Part shown: positions 1-8,847 of the stretch, one piece after another
Position numbering within the stretch: position 1 is the stretch's first letter
How the letters are laid out: each line of letters opens with the position of its first letter
Assembly (NCBI GenBank): GCA_047921175.1
Contig: JBLRWQ010000044.1
Span: 1 to 26,226 of the forward strand
From: T1Sed10-7 sp047921175
GTDB taxonomy: Bacteria; Actinomycetota; Nitriliruptoria; Nitriliruptorales; Nitriliruptoraceae
Direction: 5' to 3'
DNA length: 26,226 nucleotides
Made by a program: the position numbers and the translations under genes
The notes under the pieces: generated by a model
What the model saw: only the letters and a program-made list of their open reading frames with translations
Told to the model about the DNA's origin: nothing
Databases searched by the model: none

Positions 1-1
1 G

Positions 2-118
2 ACGGGCGACGAGGTGGCCTCGCTCCGGCACGTGCGGACCTGCCGCCACTGCCAGGACAGCACCCGGGACACGCTCGGGATCGGGGCGGGAGGGCACGAC
101 CGTGCGGCAGGGGTGTAA
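2..118 (+). CDS. 3' end of a protein with a zf-HC2/ZAS-type zinc-finger motif (partial)
   Basis: Only the last 38 residues are in the window, read in frame 2 and ending at TAA 116-118. They contain HVRTCRHC, an H-x3-C-x2-C motif. This arrangement is known from zinc-binding anti-sigma factors (ZAS, zf-HC2) and from the C-terminal zinc finger of some ECF sigma factors. The motif lies about 30 residues from the C-terminus, followed by a Gly-rich tail. The stop codon is embedded in the -35-like box of the promoter for the next gene. The link with three ECF-like promoters in this window makes a sigma or anti-sigma factor an attractive reading, but too little of the protein is present to decide, and an unrelated zinc-finger protein is possible. 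Confidence 0.5.
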   Translation, partial: TGDEVASLRHVRTCRHCQDSTRDTLGIGAGGHDRAAGV

Positions 119-139
119 CCGCTGCGCCGCGGGCGCGTC
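114..139 (+). promoter_or_regulatory. ECF-sigma-like promoter P1 (TGTAACC-N15-CGTC)
   Basis: TGTAACC at 114-120 and CGTC at 136-139 are separated by exactly 15 bases. The same two boxes with the same spacing occur at 5665-5690 and 10672-10697 and nowhere else that I could find on either strand. A -35 ending in AAC(C) and a short CGTC-type -10 is the general form of many ECF sigma promoters. CGTC ends only 9 bases before the GTG start of the 77-aa gene, so the transcript would be leaderless or nearly so. Confidence 0.6.
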
Positions 140-148
140 TGGCGGGTC

Positions 149-382
149 GTGAACGACGATCCCGCCACCCGACTGCTCGCCCGGCTCCGCGCTTTCGCGC
201 AGGAGCTGGACGACGACGAGCGCGCCCTGCTCGCGGCGCTGCTCGCACCCGGACTCGCCCGTGTCTGGCAGGACGAGGAGGACGTGAGCGGCTTCGGGTC
301 GGTGACCTGGCTCCCGGAGCGGCTGCCGGACGAGCTCGACCGGGCCGTCCGCGCGCAGGGGTTGCGCATCGAGGGCTGGTGA
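149..382 (+). CDS. 77-aa small protein with DVSGF motif; possible RiPP-type precursor or partner peptide
   Basis: The family is not recognised. Residues 8-40 form a strongly helical acidic/leucine-rich stretch (two LLA-type runs ending in APG), followed by DVSGF at 45-49 and a 28-residue tail with Trp at 54 and 77 and four Arg (58, 65, 68, 73). A helical leader-like half followed by a short tail is typical of modified-peptide precursors. The DVSGF motif recurs in the 103-aa and 175-aa proteins of the cluster that starts 5 kb downstream, and all three sit behind the same promoter element. Start GTG 149 is chosen because promoter P1 ends at 139, which fits a leaderless transcript; there is no good Shine-Dalgarno sequence. 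No Cys is present. It may instead be a small regulatory protein. Confidence 0.6.
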   Translation: MNDDPATRLLARLRAFAQELDDDERALLAALLAPGLARVWQDEEDVSGFGSVTWLPERLPDELDRAVRAQGLRIEGW

Positions 383-390
383 GGCCGGGT

Positions 391-416
391 GCACGGCGGT
401 GGGACCACCCACGTGC
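391..416 (+). terminator. Imperfect hairpin after the 77-aa gene
   Basis: GTGGG 399-403 pairs with CCCAC 408-412 around an ACCA loop, and GCAC 391-394 can extend pairing with GTGC 413-416 across a 4-base bulge. It lies 8 bases after the stop codon. There is no T-run, so it could be a weak GC-type terminator or attenuator. Low certainty. Confidence 0.3.
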
Positions 417-470
417 CGGAGCCGGCCCGATCCGACACGCGAACACGACGACGTACCGAGGGAGACGCAC

Positions 471-2705
471 GTGAGCGACACGCCGAGAGGCAGCGACCAG
501 CCGCAGGGTGAGGGCTGGTGGCAGGCGAGCGACGGCCGGTGGTACGCCCCGGAGCTCCACCCGTCGGCGCGGCCGCCCGCGAGCCCGCCATCGGACACGG
601 GGCAGCCGGCAGGCACCGACCGCAGCGCTGGTGCACCCCCACCCACCCCGGCCACGCCGGAGGCGACCGGACGGGAGACCGCCTACATCCCCGGGCCGCC
701 CGGGGCGCCGGGGCAAGCGCCGGCTGGACCACCGTCCGGACCGTCCCAGCCACCCGCTCCGGCCGGGCCACCGGCCGGAGCACCCCCGGCAGCACCTGGC
801 GGCGGACAACCACCGGTGCAGCCGCCGTCCGCGCCGCCGGGGCCGGGCGGGGTGCCCGACCCGTCCGGCGAGCCGCCGAAGAAGCGTCGTCTCGGCCGGA
901 CCATCCTGCTCCTCCTCCTGGTCCTGCTGCTGATCGCGGGCGCCTTCGGCGTCTGGGCCCTGCTGGGGTCCGACGAGGCCGCAGCGGACGAGGTCCGGCT
1001 GCAGCCGATCGGGGAGACCGGCGAGGACCCGTTCACCGATCCCGTCGCACCGGCACCGGGCGGCAGCCTGCTCGAGTTCGCGACGCAGCCGGCGGAGGCG
1101 ATCCCGGACGAGGTCGCCCAGGTCGCCTCCTACCGAGCCCCCGACGGTGCGGTCCCCGGCATCTACGGCGGGACGCTGAACGAGGCTGCCTGCGATCCGG
1201 ACCAGCTCGTCGCCTTCCTGGATGCCGACCCGGACCGGGCCCAGGCCTGGGCGGACGTGCACCGCATCGATCCGGCGGACATCGCCGCCTACGTCGCCCG
1301 GCTCACCCCGGTCAACCTCGGTGCCGACACCCGCGTCGTCGACCACCTCTACCGGGACGGCGAGGCACTGGCCCAACAGGCGGTCCTACAGCGCGGCAGC
1401 GCGGTGCTGGCCGACGACCGCGGCACGCCGCGGGTCGACTGCTACAGCGGGAGCCCGCTGACCGATCCGCAGCCGCTGGAGACCGAGACCTTCGTCGGCA
1501 CGCCGTGGGACAGCTTCGGCGCGGAGCAGGTGATCGTGCTGGTGGCCGCCCCAGCCCAGCTCGACGCCTTCGAGCTGACCGACGTGGCCACCGGTGAGCG
1601 GTTCACCCGCCCGGTGGGCTCCCGCGGCGACGCGGACCAGCCCGACCAAGCTCCGGAGGAGGAGGGCTCCGCGACCCGCGACCTGGTCGAGGACGGGCCG
1701 ATCCAGGTCAACACCACCTACGAGGATCGCCTGCTGCCCGAGCGGACCGAGGCGCGCTACCTGTTCGACGCCCCCGACGGGGCCATCATGACCGTGCGGG
1801 TCGTCAACCAGCGCGACAGCGTGCGCCAGGTCCGGACCTCGGTCGTGGCCGCCGGCGAGGGCTACGCGAGCTTCCGGACCTCACCGGGGGCGGAGGAGAC
1901 GGGACGGATCGTCCTGGACCACGCCGGCGGCGGACCGTTCGAGCTCCTGTTCGACGAGGGCCCCGCCGAGTACACCTTCATCGTCGAGGTGGAGGTGCAG
2001 TCCGACGCCGGCCAGGGCGTGGACGCGGGCGACACCTTCGAGACCGCGCTGGAGATCACCAACGGCCAGCAGGTCGAGGGCCTGCTCGCCGACCGCGATC
2101 GGGCCGACCGGTTCCTGCTCGAGCTCGAGCCCGGCACCGTGCTCCGGTTCAGCGGCGAGGTGGACCGCAACTCGGTCCGCCAGGCCCGCTTCTCGCTCTC
2201 GCTGACCGGCGAGTCGCTGTACTCGAACCGGATCAACCCCGGCGGCGAGGACAGCACGACCGTGCTGCTCAGCGGTGAGGACGCCGGCATCCTGGAGATC
2301 CTGGTCGACGAAGGCCCCGCGGACTACCGCTTCACGGTGGAGTTCCTCCCACAGGAGGACGGTGGCACCGAGGGAGACGCCGGCAACTCGCTGGCGGACG
2401 CCCGGCCGATCGAGACCGGCGTGGAGCTGACCGGCGAGGTCGGGGAACGTGACCCGGCGGACTGGTTCCTGTTCGAGGTCCCGGCCGAGACCTTCACCCT
2501 GACGGTCTCGGTGACCGCCGAATCCCGGCGCCAGGTGCGCGCGTCGGTCCAGGACGAGGCCGGCGCCTCGGTCGGTGGCGGGCGGGTCAACCCCGGTGCG
2601 ACGGGCACCTTCGAGCTCGAAGGCGAGCCGGGGGCCGAGTACCGCCTGTTCTTCGACGAGGGCCGGGCGAGCTACACCTTCTCGATCACCGCAGGGGGTG
2701 GCTGA
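471..2705 (+). CDS. Single-pass membrane protein: Trp-rich N-terminus, DUF6777-like region, three beta-rich repeats
   Basis: GTG 471 is chosen because GAGGGAG (458-464) lies 6 bases upstream; it gives 744 aa. In order: a GEGWWQASDGRWY motif at 13-25, resembling the short DUF2510-like tryptophan motif on actinobacterial membrane proteins; a Pro/Gly/Ala linker to about 135; KKRR then a transmembrane helix at about 144-166; a region at about 175-335 resembling DUF6777 (PGIYGGT, then a cysteine, LVAFL, and LTPVNLGADTRV). The extracytoplasmic end has three beta-rich repeats, marked by DEGPAEY, DEGPADY and DEGRASY at about 494, 612 and 728, a period of about 117 residues. They resemble bacterial pre-peptidase C-terminal (PPC) domains (ADWFLFEVPA-type strands). 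The N-terminus is predicted cytoplasmic and the repeats external. It converges with the kinase gene. Function unknown; surface binding or sensing is an inference. Confidence 0.8.
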   Translation: MSDTPRGSDQPQGEGWWQASDGRWYAPELHPSARPPASPPSDTGQPAGTDRSAGAPPPTPATPEATGRETAYIPGPPGAPGQAPAGPPSGPSQPPAPAGPPAGAPPAAPGGGQPPVQPPSAPPGPGGVPDPSGEPPKKRRLGRTILLLLLVLLLIAGAFGVWALLGSDEAAADEVRLQPIGETGEDPFTDPVAPAPGGSLLEFATQPAEAIPDEVAQVASYRAPDGAVPGIYGGTLNEAACDPDQLVAFLDADPDRAQAWADVHRIDPADIAAYVARLTPVNLGADTRVVDHLYRDGEALAQQAVLQRGSAVLADDRGTPRVDCYSGSPLTDPQPLETETFVGTPWDSFGAEQVIVLVAAPAQLDAFELTDVATGERFTRPVGSRGDADQPDQAPEEEGSATRDLVEDGPIQVNTTYEDRLLPERTEARYLFDAPDGAIMTVRVVNQRDSVRQVRTSVVAAGEGYASFRTSPGAEETGRIVLDHAGGGPFELLFDEGPAEYTFIVEVEVQSDAGQGVDAGDTFETALEITNGQQVEGLLADRDRADRFLLELEPGTVLRFSGEVDRNSVRQARFSLSLTGESLYSNRINPGGEDSTTVLLSGEDAGILEILVDEGPADYRFTVEFLPQEDGGTEGDAGNSLADARPIETGVELTGEVGERDPADWFLFEVPAETFTLTVSVTAESRRQVRASVQDEAGASVGGGRVNPGATGTFELEGEPGAEYRLFFDEGRASYTFSITAGGG

Positions 2706-2713
2706 GCCGAGGT

Positions 2714-2748
2714 GGTCCGGGTCCGTCCACACCGGGCGGGCCCGGACC
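2714..2748. terminator. Bidirectional hairpin between convergent genes
   Basis: GGTCCGGG (2714-2721) and CCCGGACC (2741-2748) form a perfect 8-bp stem with a 19-base loop in the 66-base gap between the plus-strand membrane protein gene and the minus-strand kinase gene. The position suits a shared terminator, although no T-tract follows on either side. Confidence 0.45.
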
Positions 2749-2771
2749 GATCCCGGGACGGCCCGTGGCGA

Positions 2772-4289
2772 TCAGCCCTCCACCTGGGCCGTGCAGGCCT
2801 CGAACCGGGCGCGGACCTCGGCGGTGAGCTGGTCCCCGGTGGTGCGCAGCAGCTCGTCGTTGGCCAGGAACTCCTCGACGGTCAGCTCCCGGGTGGACCG
2901 ATCCAGCGCACAGGCACACAGCTCGGGGGCGACCCCGTTCGCCTCGCAGGTCGCCTCGAACCGATCGATGGCCGCAGCCGGGATGGTCGCGTCCCCGTCC
3001 GCCGGCGGGTCGTCGTCGGAGAACGCCAGCACGGCACCCACGATGGCCACCACCGCGACCACGGCGCCGACGGCAGCGACGAGCCGTCCCTTGCCACGCG
3101 GCCGGGCCGCCGGCGGCTCGACGGTCGATGGTGCGGCCGGTGCCGACGGCGCGCCGGCGGGCGGCGGCGTGGTCGAGGACGGCGGTGCCACGGCCGCGGG
3201 CGGTGGCGTGCTGGCGGGCGGGGGGGCGGTGGACGGTGGCGGTGCGACGACGGGCGGAGGCGTGGTCTCCGAGGCCGTGGGTGTGTCGGCGTCGGGTGGC
3301 CCAGCCGGCGTTCGGGGAGCGGCCGGCGCGGATCCCGGGCCGCTCGACGCGTCCTGGCGCAGGGTGTGACCGAGCACGGAGCGGGCGGCGAGCACCGGCA
3401 CCCCGGAGCGCGTCGGCCAGTCCGGTCCGAACGCGGTCGTCGCGGCGGCGTTCAGGGACCGGGCGAAGCTGGCCGCGTCGGCGGGCCGGTCACCGGGCGC
3501 CTTCGCCAGTGCCTGCATCACCACCTCGGCGAGCGCGGGGTGGACCGCCGGTGCCTGCTCGCGCAGCGGGACCGGCGCCTCGTTGACGTGCCGGTACAGC
3601 TGGGTCAACGGGTTGCCGGTCGACTCGAAGGGCAGCCGACCGGCGAACAGCTCGTAGAGCATGGCACCGACCGCGTACAGGTCGGTGGCGCCGGTGAGCG
3701 GCTCCCCCGACCCCTGCTCCGGCGCCATGTACGCCGGGGTCCCGAGGATCACGCCCGTGGCGGTCCGGGTCCCGGCGCCGTCCCCCAGCACCTTCGCGAT
3801 CCCGAAGTCGGCCAGCTTCGGCAGCCCTTCGGCGTTGAACAGCACGTTCTCCGGCTTGACGTCCCGGTGCAGGACGTCGCGACGATGGGCGTGGTCGAGC
3901 GCGACGAGCAAGGCGATCCCGACGCTGCAGGCCGCCTCGGGGCTGAGGCCCTCGGCGCTGAACCGATCCCACAAGGTCCCGCCAGGCATGTTCTCCATCA
4001 CGAACACGCAGGTGTTGCCGCCCTCGACGTAGTCGTAGAGGGGCACGATGTGGGGATGGTCGAGGGAGGCCACGACCCGGGCCTCCGCCAGGAACCGCTC
4101 CCGTGCCGCCGGGTCGGCGCTGAAGGCGGCGGGGAGGTACTTCACCGCGACACGACGACCGAGGCTTCGGTGCGTGGCCGCGAACACCACGCCCCAGGCA
4201 CCTCGGCCGAGCTCCTGCCCGAGCTCGTAGCTGGGGAGGAGTTGGTGCAGGACGTCACGTTCCTGTGGCACGGTTGCCTCGCCGGTCAC
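2772..4289 (-). CDS. Hanks-type Ser/Thr protein kinase, membrane-anchored (PknB-like)
   Basis: A 505-aa protein kinase that phosphorylates Ser/Thr. Visible motifs: glycine-rich loop GRGAWG at 28-33, catalytic Lys in VAVK at 50, HRDVKPEN at 141-148, DFG at 161-163 and APE at 189-191, so the kinase should be active. A Pro/Ala/Thr-rich juxtamembrane linker (about 315-398) leads to RPRGK, a transmembrane helix at about 402-423 and an 80-residue outer domain with four Cys (448, 458, 460, 499), possibly two disulfides. It lacks the PASTA repeats of PknB itself. Start is GTG; a TAGACT -10-like hexamer on the minus strand at 4314-4319 would give a short leader. It is divergent from an FHA-domain gene, and FHA domains bind phospho-Thr, so the two may form one signalling module. 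Confidence 0.93.
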   Translation of the reverse strand: MTGEATVPQERDVLHQLLPSYELGQELGRGAWGVVFAATHRSLGRRVAVKYLPAAFSADPAARERFLAEARVVASLDHPHIVPLYDYVEGGNTCVFVMENMPGGTLWDRFSAEGLSPEAACSVGIALLVALDHAHRRDVLHRDVKPENVLFNAEGLPKLADFGIAKVLGDGAGTRTATGVILGTPAYMAPEQGSGEPLTGATDLYAVGAMLYELFAGRLPFESTGNPLTQLYRHVNEAPVPLREQAPAVHPALAEVVMQALAKAPGDRPADAASFARSLNAAATTAFGPDWPTRSGVPVLAARSVLGHTLRQDASSGPGSAPAAPRTPAGPPDADTPTASETTPPPVVAPPPSTAPPPASTPPPAAVAPPSSTTPPPAGAPSAPAAPSTVEPPAARPRGKGRLVAAVGAVVAVVAIVGAVLAFSDDDPPADGDATIPAAAIDRFEATCEANGVAPELCACALDRSTRELTVEEFLANDELLRTTGDQLTAEVRARFEACTAQVEG

Positions 4290-4383
4290 CGGCCGGGATG
4301 ATGCGGACGCCGCAGTCTAGAGGGCAGCCTTCCCGGACAGCAGCGCGATGCGGCCCGACAGCCACGCGACGGACGGAGCCTCC

Positions 4384-5631
4384 ATGCACACGCGGCGACA
4401 CGAGCTCGGCCCGGGGACGGCGACGGCCCTGCTGCGACCGGGGCTCGCGGTGCTGGTGTGCGACGACGCGTTCCCACCGGAGCTCCGGACGGCCATCGAC
4501 GAGGCGGACGCCGCACCGGGCGGCTGGCAGGAGCTCGGACGCGAGCTCGGTGACCTCCTCGGCGCAGGTGCGAGCCTGCCGGCCTTCGGTGCCGTCGCGG
4601 TGCTCGACGACGGCGTCCTGGTCTTCCTCGCCGGCGCGGTGGTCGCGACCCTGACCGCAGCGGACGGCCATGAGCGGCGGCTCTCGGGGGTCGAGGTGGC
4701 GACCTGGCTCGACCGGGTCGTGGACGCCGAGCAGGCATCGATCACGCTGGCACCCGAGGGGCAGCCGGTCCCGGCGGACCCATCGCCCTACGCGGTCGTC
4801 GAAGGGGTCGTGCCGGCCGGATGGGTCCGCTCGGTGGACCCCACCGTGACCGTCGCGGCTCCGACACCGGCCTGGCCGACACCGCCGACCCCGCCGTCCG
4901 CCGCGTCGCACGCGACGCCCCCGCCCGCACCGACGGTCGCCCCGTCGGTACCGACCGCCGATCCCGCGGCGCGAGCGGCCGACCCCACGGCCGGCGCAGC
5001 GGCCTCGGGACCATCGGGGCCACCTCCCCCTCCGGTCGCCGCCACGGGGGTCCTGCCGCCGACCGCGGGGCTGGCAACGACACCGCCCACGGCACCACCC
5101 GCGGCCACGGGCCGGGCGACGATGGCCGCGCCCCGGACCGCTGCGAGCGCCGGTGCTGCCACCTCGGGGCGGGTCGAGGGCATCCTGTGCCCGTGGGACC
5201 ACCTCAACGCGCCGGATGCCGCGGCCTGCCGGGACTGCGGTGAGGCCCTCGGTGCCGGACCGCACGATCGGGTCGAACGGGACCGTCCATCGCTCGGCTT
5301 CCTCGTGCTGGACGATGGCGCGGCCTACGCCCTGGACGGCCGGTACGTCCTCGGCCGCGAGCCCGATGCCGACCCGCTGGTCGCCGCCGGGGACGGCCGG
5401 CCGATCGTGGTCGACGACCCGCAGCGGAGCGTCTCCCGGGTCCACGCCGAGGTCCGCCTCGTCGGCTGGGACGTGCAGCTGCTCGACCGCGGCTCGACGA
5501 ACGGCACCTACGTGCTGCGAGGGGATGTCTGGGAGCCCGTATCGGGCCAGGAACCCCGACTGATCAGCCCGGGGACCCGTATGGCTGTCGGGCAGCGCAC
5601 CTTCGTCTACGAGGCTGCACGCCCGGTCTGA
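4384..5631 (+). CDS. FHA-domain protein with degenerate zinc ribbon
   Basis: ATG 4384 is preferred over the in-frame ATG 4348 because GGAG (4375-4378) lies 5 bases upstream; it gives 415 aa. Residues 1-125 are an unrecognised domain. A Pro/Ala/Thr-rich linker runs to about 265. A zinc-ribbon-like segment follows with Cys 269, 282 and 285; the usual second Cys of the first knuckle is Asp (CPWD), so metal binding is doubtful or uses the adjacent His. The C-terminal FHA domain has GRYVLGRE at 319-326, SRVHAE at 351-356 and STNGTY at 371-376, the known phosphothreonine-binding signature. The adjacent divergent kinase is the obvious candidate for producing its ligand. No transmembrane helix is seen, so it is probably cytoplasmic. 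Confidence 0.88.
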   Translation: MHTRRHELGPGTATALLRPGLAVLVCDDAFPPELRTAIDEADAAPGGWQELGRELGDLLGAGASLPAFGAVAVLDDGVLVFLAGAVVATLTAADGHERRLSGVEVATWLDRVVDAEQASITLAPEGQPVPADPSPYAVVEGVVPAGWVRSVDPTVTVAAPTPAWPTPPTPPSAASHATPPPAPTVAPSVPTADPAARAADPTAGAAASGPSGPPPPPVAATGVLPPTAGLATTPPTAPPAATGRATMAAPRTAASAGAATSGRVEGILCPWDHLNAPDAAACRDCGEALGAGPHDRVERDRPSLGFLVLDDGAAYALDGRYVLGREPDADPLVAAGDGRPIVVDDPQRSVSRVHAEVRLVGWDVQLLDRGSTNGTYVLRGDVWEPVSGQEPRLISPGTRMAVGQRTFVYEAARPV

Positions 5632-5664
5632 CCGAGCCCTGCGACACGGCAGCGGCGAGCGGGG

Positions 5665-5690
5665 TGTAACCGCGACCCGCGCCACGCGTC
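5665..5690 (+). promoter_or_regulatory. ECF-sigma-like promoter P2 of the RiPP operon
   Basis: TGTAACC at 5665-5671 and CGTC at 5687-5690, spacer 15 bases, identical in boxes and spacing to P1 and P3. The precursor candidate starts 43 bases after the -10-like box, leaving room for a short leader with a strong AGGAGG (5721-5726). Confidence 0.65.
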
Positions 5691-5732
5691 GTCGGTGGTG
5701 TCCACCCCTGGACATCGATCAGGAGGCACCAC

Positions 5733-6044
5733 ATGTCCGAGACGAGCAAGCCCACGCTGCTGCGCGGCGCCGACGGCGAGCTGTACTTCATCCCCCCCGG
5801 CGACCTCGACGCCTACCGGGTCCCCGACGAGCAGGCAACCGAGGTCCAGCACAAGCTCGAGGAGCTCGAGAAGGAGCAGGAGGACGCCGACGTGTCCGGC
5901 TTCTCCTTCACCCAGCGCCTGTCACCGACCTCGCTGGGGCTCATCAACCCCACCGCCCCCATGATGGGCGACAACGACAAGACCGTCATCATCAACGGCA
6001 GCTTCGGCAGCGGCGGCCTCCGCTTCCCCGGCGAGGTGTTCTGA
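5733..6044 (+). CDS. Candidate RiPP precursor peptide, 103 aa, DVSGF motif
   Basis: First gene of the modification cluster, 70 bases ahead of the YcaO gene, with a strong ribosome site (AGGAGG, 6 bases before ATG). Residues 1-52 would be the leader: an N-terminal LLRGADGELYFIPP segment, a YRVPDEQ segment and a charged helix rich in Glu/Lys/Gln (33-51). DVSGF follows at 53-57. The remaining 46 residues are rich in Gly, Ser, Thr, Asn and hydrophobics, contain no Cys, and have exactly two Arg (62 and 97), which are plausible arginase targets, plus glycine-rich NGSFGSGG at 88-95, where thioamidation or other backbone changes could occur. I do not recognise the family. Position, size, composition and the stem-loop behind it all fit a precursor. 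Cleavage after DVSGF is only an inference. Confidence 0.7.
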   Translation: MSETSKPTLLRGADGELYFIPPGDLDAYRVPDEQATEVQHKLEELEKEQEDADVSGFSFTQRLSPTSLGLINPTAPMMGDNDKTVIINGSFGSGGLRFPGEVF

Positions 6045-6052
6045 CCCAGCCG

Positions 6053-6084
6053 CCCCTCGGGCCTCGCACACCAGGCTCGGGGGG
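6053..6084 (+). terminator. 12-bp stem-loop between precursor and YcaO gene (attenuator)
   Basis: CCCCTCGGGCCT (6053-6064) pairs with AGGCTCGGGGGG (6073-6084) over 12 bp, two of them G-U wobbles, with an 8-base loop. It begins 9 bases after the precursor stop and is not followed by a T-run. Such hairpins after precursor genes commonly allow partial read-through or stabilise the precursor part of the message, so more peptide than enzyme is made. That role is inferred here. Confidence 0.6.
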
Positions 6085-6114
6085 ACCGGCGTCCACGCTG
6101 GAAGGAGCACCGAG

Positions 6115-7388
6115 GTGGTGGATCTCGTCACGTCCGCGGGGCGCCTGCTGCCGCAGGTCGCGGACGCCGGCCCCAAGGGCTACAGGCACGACACGCACCG
6201 GCTGGTCGATCCGGCCGAGACGGTCGCCCGGGTCCGTCGGCTCGCGCCGGCGATGGGGATCACCCGGGTGGCCAACGTCACCGGCCTCGACACCCTCGGG
6301 ATCCCGGTGGTGATGGTCACCCGGCCCAACTCCCGCTCCCTCGCGGTCACCCAGGGCAAGGGGCTCACCCTGGACGCCGCGAAGGCCTCCGGGCTGATGG
6401 AGTCGGTCGAGTCCTACCACGCGGAGCGGATCCTCGCCCCGCTCAAGCTGGCCTCCTACGAGGAGCTGCGCTTCAGCCACCGGGTGGTGGACGTGACGCG
6501 GCTGCCGACCCTCGCGGACACCGCTTTCCATCCCGAGCGGCGGGCCCTGTGGATCGAGGGGCACGACCTCGTGTCGGACACGCCCGTGTGGGTCCCGCAC
6601 GAGCTCGTGCACACCGACTACACCCTGCCGCCGCCGAGCGGCAGCGGCTGCTTCCCCCAGACCTCCAACGGCCTGGCGTCCGGCAACCACCTCCTCGAGG
6701 CGGTCAGCCATGCCATCAGCGAGGTGGTCGAGCGCGACGCCTCGGCGCTGTGCGCCCTGGGCGGCCCGCCGGCGCTGCAACGACGCCTCGACCTCGACAC
6801 CGTCGAGGATGCCGGGTGCCGGTCCGTGCTGGACGCCTACGAGCGCGCCGGCATCGACGTGTGCGTGTGGGACACCACCACCGACGTGGGGATGCCCGCC
6901 TTCGAGTGCCTCATCGTCCCGCCCGCCACCGGCGGGCTGCGCGACCTGTACGCGACCTCCGGGCACGGCTGCCACCCGCGCCGGGAGGTGGCACTGCTGC
7001 GCGCCCTGACCGAGGCGGCCCAGAGCCGGCTCACCCTCATCTCCGGGGCACGGGACGACAACCCCCGGGGCGACTACGAGCGCTTCCGTGACCCGGACGA
7101 GCTGGCGCTGTACCGCGCGCAGGTCGCGGGGAGCACCCCGAACGTCGACCTCGCCGACATCCCGAGCTTCGACGGCGCGACCTTCGCCGAGGACGTCGCC
7201 TGGGAGGTCGAGCGCCTGACCGCGGTCGGCATCGACGAGGTGGTCGTGGTCGACCTGACCAAACCGGAGTTCGGCCTCCCGGTCGTCCGGGTGGTCATCC
7301 CCGGACTGGAGGGGGTCCACCGGGCACCCGGCTACACCCCCGGTTCCCGGGGCCGCGCCGCCGCACGTGCCCTGACCGGAGGTGCCGC

Positions 7389-7392
<4 letters not shown>
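6115..7392 (+). CDS. YcaO-domain protein (peptide backbone thioamidation or heterocyclisation)
   Basis: A 425-aa stand-alone YcaO protein. YcaO enzymes use ATP to activate a peptide amide carbonyl; paired with TfuA they are known to support thioamide formation, as in methanogen McrA thioglycine and thioviridamide-type peptides. Visible signature: GKG at 81-83, the ATP/Mg-binding MESVESYHAER stretch at 95-105, the later HAISEVVERDA, and the C-terminal RVVIPGLEG. There is no Pro-rich PxPxP C-terminus and no fused or adjacent ThiF/ocin partner, which argues against a classical azoline cyclodehydratase. Start GTG 6115 has AAGGAG at 6102-6107; GTG 6118 is equally possible. The gene overlaps tfuA by 4 bases (ATGA), so the pair is translationally coupled. 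Confidence 0.93.
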
Positions 7393-8789
<1,397 letters not shown>

Positions 8790-8847
8790 GCCCCCGGCCG
8801 GGGCTGACCCGTCCGGCCAGATCCGACACACCCCGAGGAGCCGGCCC

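Noticed and set aside
600..860. Repeat array or CRISPR-like pattern in the CCG/GGC-rich stretch
   Set aside because: It is the coding sequence of a Pro/Gly/Ala linker without regular repeat units or spacers.
4348..4383. Earlier ATG for the FHA protein
   Set aside because: No ribosome site before 4348, whereas ATG 4384 has GGAG at the right distance.
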